Shown here one piece after another: positions 6,561-9,369 of a stretch of 9,369 nt of DNA. The translations under genes were made by a program, and so were the position numbers. The stretch is from positions 1 to 9,369 of the forward strand of contig DATEKK010000153.1 in NCBI GenBank assembly GCA_035277485.1, read 5' to 3'. The notes below the pieces were generated by a model. That model was not told where the DNA came from. It saw only the letters and a program-made list of their open reading frames with translations, and did not search any database. The stretch is from JADGGM01 sp035277485 (lineage in GTDB: Bacteria; Gemmatimonadota; Gemmatimonadetes; Gemmatimonadales; Gemmatimonadaceae). Numbering within the stretch: position 1 is the first letter of the stretch; each line of letters begins with the position of its first letter.

Positions 6561-7019
6561 TCACACCTCCTGCGATGCACGGTGGATCGCGCTGCGGATG
6601 CGGCCGTACGTGCCGCACCGGCAGATGTTGCCGGACATCGCGTGATCGATGTCGTCGTCGGTGGGCTTGGGGTGCGCCGCCAGCAGCGCGGCGGCCGACA
6701 TGATCTGCCCCGACTGACAGTAGCCGCACTGCGGCACGTCTTCCTCGACCCATGCCTGATGCAACCGGTGTCCGTGCTCGGTGGCAAGGCCTTCGATGGT
6801 GGTCACCTTGCGGCCGCTCGCGGCGGTGATCGGCGTCATGCACGACCGCACGGCCTTGCCGTCCAAGTGGACGGTGCACGCGCCGCACTGGCCCATGCCG
6901 CACCCGAACTTGGTGCCCGTTAGGCCAATCGAATCGCGCAACACCCAGAGCAGCGGCGTGTCGGCGGCCACGGTTACAGTGTGCGACCGCCCATTGACGA
7001 GTACGGTGTACGACGGCAT
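6561..7019 (-). CDS. (2Fe-2S)-binding small subunit of molybdenum hydroxylase (IorA-like)
   Basis: The 152-residue protein holds the two [2Fe-2S] clusters that carry electrons away from the molybdenum centre. The N-terminal plant-ferredoxin domain supplies C40, C45, C48 and C60 (GCGMGQCGACTV, then SC). The C-terminal four-helix domain supplies C98, C101, C133 and C135 (QCGYCQSGQIM and ICRCGTYGRI). The length is typical for IorA. There is no signal peptide, so export would be by hitchhiking on the large subunit's Tat signal. The ATG at 7019 follows a purine-rich GGAGCGGAGACC. Its last codons, CAG GAG GTG, form the ribosome-binding site of the large subunit 1 nt downstream, so the two are translationally coupled. 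There is no fused FAD domain or FAD subunit, which is characteristic of the two-subunit branch that uses cytochromes or quinones. Confidence 0.96.
   Translation of the reverse strand: MPSYTVLVNGRSHTVTVAADTPLLWVLRDSIGLTGTKFGCGMGQCGACTVHLDGKAVRSCMTPITAASGRKVTTIEGLATEHGHRLHQAWVEEDVPQCGYCQSGQIMSAAALLAAHPKPTDDDIDHAMSGNICRCGTYGRIRSAIHRASQEV
6566..6571 (-). promoter_or_regulatory. Ribosome-binding site of the large subunit, inside the small-subunit gene
   Basis: AGGAGG on the minus strand lies 6 nt before ATG 6559 and is part of the final codons of the small-subunit gene. It decides the large-subunit start against the longer reading frame. Confidence 0.85.
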
Positions 7020-7196
7020 GGGTCTCCGCTCCGGTGCGTGTCTGTTTCAAAGTGTACCGGCTGGCCCGGGCGAATGCTACGTGCGTTCCTTGGCCCGCAC
7101 AGCTGGGCCTGCCCATGGCACGGGCGTCGTGTCGGGGCCGGGCCTCGACTTCCGATTGATGAGAGAAGGCGACACGACACGCGTTCCGGAGGAATC

Positions 7197-8570
7197 ATGC
7201 GGAGTTCCTGGTTCGGTCTGGGCTTGGCCGCCGTACTCGCAGGGTTGGTGGCCGGATGTTCGGAGAAGCCGACGGAAATGTCGGCGGTGCCCAACGGCAA
7301 TCGCTTCACCCAGGGCGGCGACACGATCACGCCGCGCCTCGTTAGGCAGCTCGCGAAATCCCGCGGCATTGTCGCCTACCCGGAGCCGCCGCACGTGCGG
7401 CCGGCGCTCGTGCGGTTGGGCCGCGAGCTCGCGTTCGACAAGATTCTGAGCGGCAATCACGACGTGTCGTGCATGACGTGCCACCTGCCGCGCTACGAGA
7501 CGGGCGACGCGCGCAGCCTCTCCATCGGCGCCGGCGGCACGGGCCTCGGGCCTGACCGCACGCACCCGGACGGCGTCAACATTCCGCGCAACGCGCCCCC
7601 GTTCTTCAACCTCGGCGCCATGCGGCACTTGTTCTGGGATGGGCGTGTCGAGGTCGATGCCCACGGGCACGTGAGTACGCCGGCCGGCGCGCAACTCACC
7701 CCGCAGATGACGAAGGTCTTCGAGTTCGGCGCGTTGTCGGCGCAGCCCATGTTCCCGCCGACGAGCGCCGCCGAGATGCGCGGGTCGTCGGGCAACGAGC
7801 TGTCGGGCTTCACCGACAACGACGTGACGCAGATCTGGGCCGGCCTCATGCGTCGGTTAGGCGCCATCCCCAAGTATCGCCGGATGTTCGAGCAGGCGTA
7901 TCCTGGAAAGCGCTTCGACGACATGAATTTCGCGTACGCCTCGAACGCGATCGCCGGCTTCATCGTGAACGACCTCACGTTCCGGAATTCGCCGTGGGAC
8001 CGCTTTTTGGATGGCGACGACCGCGCGCTCACGCAGCGCCAGCTGGACGGCGCGGCAGAGTTCCTCACGCTCAAGTGTTCGATCTGCCACAACGGCTCGA
8101 CATTCAGCGACGACGAATTCCACAACGTCGCCGTTCCGCAGATCGGACCAGGGAAGGGCAACGGCGCGTCGGGACTCGATGACTTCGGCCGCATGAACGT
8201 GACGGGTGATCCGGCGGACCAGTATCGTTTCCGCACGTCGCCGCTGCGCAACGTGGAGCTCACGGGCCCTTATGGCCACGACGGCTCGATCATCTCGCTG
8301 CGCGACTTCATCGACCATTACAGCAACTCCGACGAGAAATTGATGGACTACAATCCGGCGCAATTGATCGCGCCGCTGCGCCGCACCGTGTTCGACAACA
8401 AAGCAGCCGTGATCGCCGAGCGCGACACGCTCATCGTTGGTGTGGTGCTCACGCCCGAGATCGAAGACAAGTTGATGGACTACATGTCGGCCCTGACCGA
8501 CCCCGCGGCCCGCAACCTCTTGCGCCTAACGCCGAAGCACGTGCCGAGCGGGTTGCCGATCGACAAGTAA
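7197..8570 (+). CDS. Diheme cytochrome c peroxidase / MauG-family lipoprotein
   Basis: The 457-residue protein has a lipoprotein signal, with lipobox LVAGC and Cys21 as the lipidation site, anchoring it in the periplasm. Two CxxCH haem-attachment motifs are present, CMTCH (92-96) and CSICH (294-298). So are family signatures LGRELAFDKILSGNHDVSC (74-92), RNAPPFFNLG (131-140), FWDGR (146-150) and FRTSPLRNVELTGPYGHDGS (345-364). Canonical members reduce hydrogen peroxide or carry out MauG-like oxidations with electrons from small cytochromes. At 457 residues it is longer than classical peroxidases, with extra sequence near 155-205 and at the C-terminus. ATG 7197 is chosen for its GGAGGA (7188-7193) and the lipobox; the longer open frame from 6981 has no signal sequence. 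It is divergent from the molybdenum-hydroxylase operon across 177 nt and may serve it as electron partner. Confidence 0.93.
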   Translation: MRSSWFGLGLAAVLAGLVAGCSEKPTEMSAVPNGNRFTQGGDTITPRLVRQLAKSRGIVAYPEPPHVRPALVRLGRELAFDKILSGNHDVSCMTCHLPRYETGDARSLSIGAGGTGLGPDRTHPDGVNIPRNAPPFFNLGAMRHLFWDGRVEVDAHGHVSTPAGAQLTPQMTKVFEFGALSAQPMFPPTSAAEMRGSSGNELSGFTDNDVTQIWAGLMRRLGAIPKYRRMFEQAYPGKRFDDMNFAYASNAIAGFIVNDLTFRNSPWDRFLDGDDRALTQRQLDGAAEFLTLKCSICHNGSTFSDDEFHNVAVPQIGPGKGNGASGLDDFGRMNVTGDPADQYRFRTSPLRNVELTGPYGHDGSIISLRDFIDHYSNSDEKLMDYNPAQLIAPLRRTVFDNKAAVIAERDTLIVGVVLTPEIEDKLMDYMSALTDPAARNLLRLTPKHVPSGLPIDK

Positions 8571-8572
8571 GG

Positions 8573-8609
8573 CGGACACGACCGGACAAGGTCGGACACG
8601 ACCGGACAA
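8573..8609 (+). repeat. 17-bp tandem direct repeat
   Basis: CGGACACGACCGGACAA occurs exactly at 8573-8589 and 8593-8609, giving a 20-bp period, immediately after the cytochrome stop codon. The second copy is the left arm of the hairpin at 8593-8642. The first copy could pair with the same right arm instead. Confidence 0.85.
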
Positions 8610-8642
8610 ACCACGGTGACAGGGTTTGTTTGGCGGTGTCCG
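8593..8642 (+). terminator. Long hairpin downstream of the cytochrome gene
   Basis: Arms 8593-8612 and 8623-8642 pair over 20 positions around a 10-nt loop: 7 bp at the base, a 2x2 internal mismatch, then 11 bp including two G-U pairs. It begins 22 nt after the TAA at 8568-8570. No U-tract follows, so it may act as a Rho-assisted terminator or an mRNA 3'-end stabiliser. Confidence 0.5.
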
Positions 8643-8729
8643 GCGTCGTGCGTTTTCGGGGTGCCGTTAGGCACGGGTCACGCGATCACCTGCACAGAAA
8701 TGGCGGAACGGACCTGGCCGCCTGCGGCC

Positions 8730-8758
8730 TTGCGGGCTCATGTACCCGCGGGCATACT
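8730..8758 (+). promoter_or_regulatory. Candidate sigma70-type promoter for the S9 peptidase gene
   Basis: TTGCGG (8730-8735) and CATACT (8753-8758) are separated by exactly 17 nt, which places a start point near 8765 and leaves about 44 nt of leader before ATG 8809. The spacer holds the palindrome CCCGCGGG (8745-8752). The match is partial: 3 of 6 and 4 of 6 consensus positions. Confidence 0.33.
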
Positions 8759-8808
8759 GCGTGGTCGTCACCCCACCCCTCACGTCGCACCATAGAAGGA
8801 GTGTCCAG

Positions 8809-9369
8809 ATGAGGTACGTACCTCGGCACCACTGGGTGCTGTCGGCCGTCGCCGCTTGCGTGGCCGTGGGCACCGTCGCGCTCGCCACGCCGGCGCAGGG
8901 CGCAGCAGCAGACAGCGCGGCCGCGCGCAGCAAGGACGGGAAGCGCCTGTTCGGCAGCGCCGAGGCGCTGCGGGTGGCGAGGGTGTCGTCGCCGAGGTTG
9001 TCGCCCGACGGGTCGCGCGTTGCCTATCTGGTGTCGTCCCTCGACATGGACAAGGACAAACCCGGCAAGACGGTGACGCACCTCTGGGTGGTGCCATCGG
9101 CCGGTCCCGCGTCGGCGGCGCGCGAATACACGCGTGGCGAGAAGAGCGTGTCGGGGACGCGCTGGTCCCCCGACGGCAAGATCATTGCCTTCACGGAGCT
9201 GGCGGGCGAGGACAAGGATGCGCATCCGCAGGTGTGGTTCGAGTACGCCGACGGCGGCGAGCCGTGGCAGGTGACCAAGCACAAAGGCGGCGTGCGCGGC
9301 TTCGAGTTCTCGCCTAACGGAAAGGCGCTGCTCTTCATCGCCGCGCCCATGGCCGATTCGGACCAGCAG
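8809..9369 (+). CDS. Secreted S9-family peptidase (prolyl oligopeptidase/acylaminoacyl peptidase type), N-terminal part
   Basis: The gene runs off the window's right edge; 187 codons are present, with no stop. ATG 8809 is preceded by AAGGAG (8796-8801) at 7 nt. Residues 1-32 form a Sec signal (basic MRYVPRHH, hydrophobic VLSAVAACVAVGTVALATPAQ). The rest shows repeating beta-propeller blades of the WD40-like PD40 type: SSPRLSPDGSRVAYLVS (about 59-75), GTRWSPDGKIIAFTE (about 118-132) and FEFSPNGKALLFIA (about 166-179). Such propellers precede the alpha/beta-hydrolase domain in S9 oligopeptidases. The Ser-Asp-His triad would lie beyond the window, so catalytic competence cannot be judged. A TolB-like propeller protein is the main alternative, but the RSKDGKRLFGSAEALRVARV opening favours S9. 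It has its own promoter candidate and is separated from the cytochrome gene by a hairpin. Confidence 0.85.
   Translation, partial: MRYVPRHHWVLSAVAACVAVGTVALATPAQGAAADSAAARSKDGKRLFGSAEALRVARVSSPRLSPDGSRVAYLVSSLDMDKDKPGKTVTHLWVVPSAGPASAAREYTRGEKSVSGTRWSPDGKIIAFTELAGEDKDAHPQVWFEYADGGEPWQVTKHKGGVRGFEFSPNGKALLFIAAPMADSDQQ
8811..8824. repeat. Perfect 14-bp palindrome over codons 1-6 of the S9 peptidase gene
   Basis: GAGGTACGTACCTC is its own reverse complement and starts at the G of the ATG. It could be an operator site or a small mRNA hairpin affecting initiation, or chance. Confidence 0.5.

Noticed and set aside
6560..6787. N-terminal extension of the large-subunit frame (788-residue version)
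   Set aside because: It overlaps the small-subunit gene in another frame. The Tat signal and perfect AGGAGG place the true start at 6559.
6981..7196. N-terminal extension of the cytochrome frame
   Set aside because: It runs antisense into the small-subunit gene and the intergenic region, and lacks a signal. The lipobox and Shine-Dalgarno sequence support ATG 7197.
7493..8263. 256-codon minus-strand open frame
   Set aside because: This is an antisense shadow of the cytochrome gene, which carries both haem motifs in its own frame.
8573..8609. CRISPR-like repeat
   Set aside because: There are only two 17-bp units with a 3-bp gap, too short and too close for an array; one unit is a hairpin arm.

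Overview
The window is GC-rich and reads as chromosomal DNA of a Gram-negative environmental bacterium. The gene mix suggests Gemmatimonadota or a close relative: short secreted proteins of no known family, a Tat-exported molybdenum hydroxylase, a diheme cytochrome c peroxidase lipoprotein and a secreted S9 peptidase. This assignment is an inference with moderate confidence at best. The most striking DNA-level property is an iterated octamer, GCCTAACG/CGTTAGGC. Its core heptamer occurs 17 times in 9.4 kb, where about one is expected from base composition.

Left part (1-3307). A GTG-started class I/II PLP aminotransferase (43-1155, minus) lies back to back with two small hypothetical genes on the plus strand: one with a signal peptide (1349-1846) and one cytosolic (1852-2175). 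Facing them is a two-gene minus-strand operon (3307-2214, ATGA overlap). It encodes the Pyr-domain and PP-domain subunits of a split thiamine-diphosphate decarboxylase of the sulfopyruvate/phosphonopyruvate decarboxylase type.

Middle part (3308-4420). This stretch has lower GC and no copy of the octamer, and looks like a graveyard. It holds a roughly 90-bp fossil of a second molybdenum-hydroxylase large-subunit gene (3364-3456, plus strand). It also holds a minus-strand open frame with no start codon that reads like the tail of a secreted protein (3546-3908), an orphan plus-strand ORF (3863-4246), and a sequence resembling one end of an IS3-family element (4284-4310).

Right part (4421-9369). 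A two-gene minus-strand operon encodes a [2Fe-2S] small subunit (7019-6561) and a Tat-signal molybdopterin large subunit (6559-4421) of an isoquinoline-1-oxidoreductase/aldehyde-oxidase type enzyme. A diheme c-type cytochrome peroxidase/MauG-family lipoprotein (7197-8570) is divergent from it. These three products plausibly work in the periplasm, with the hydroxylase passing electrons to c-type cytochromes. After a strong hairpin (8593-8642) and a possible sigma70 promoter (8730-8758), a secreted S9-family peptidase begins at 8809 and runs off the window. No tRNA, rRNA, CRISPR array or intact mobile element was seen.
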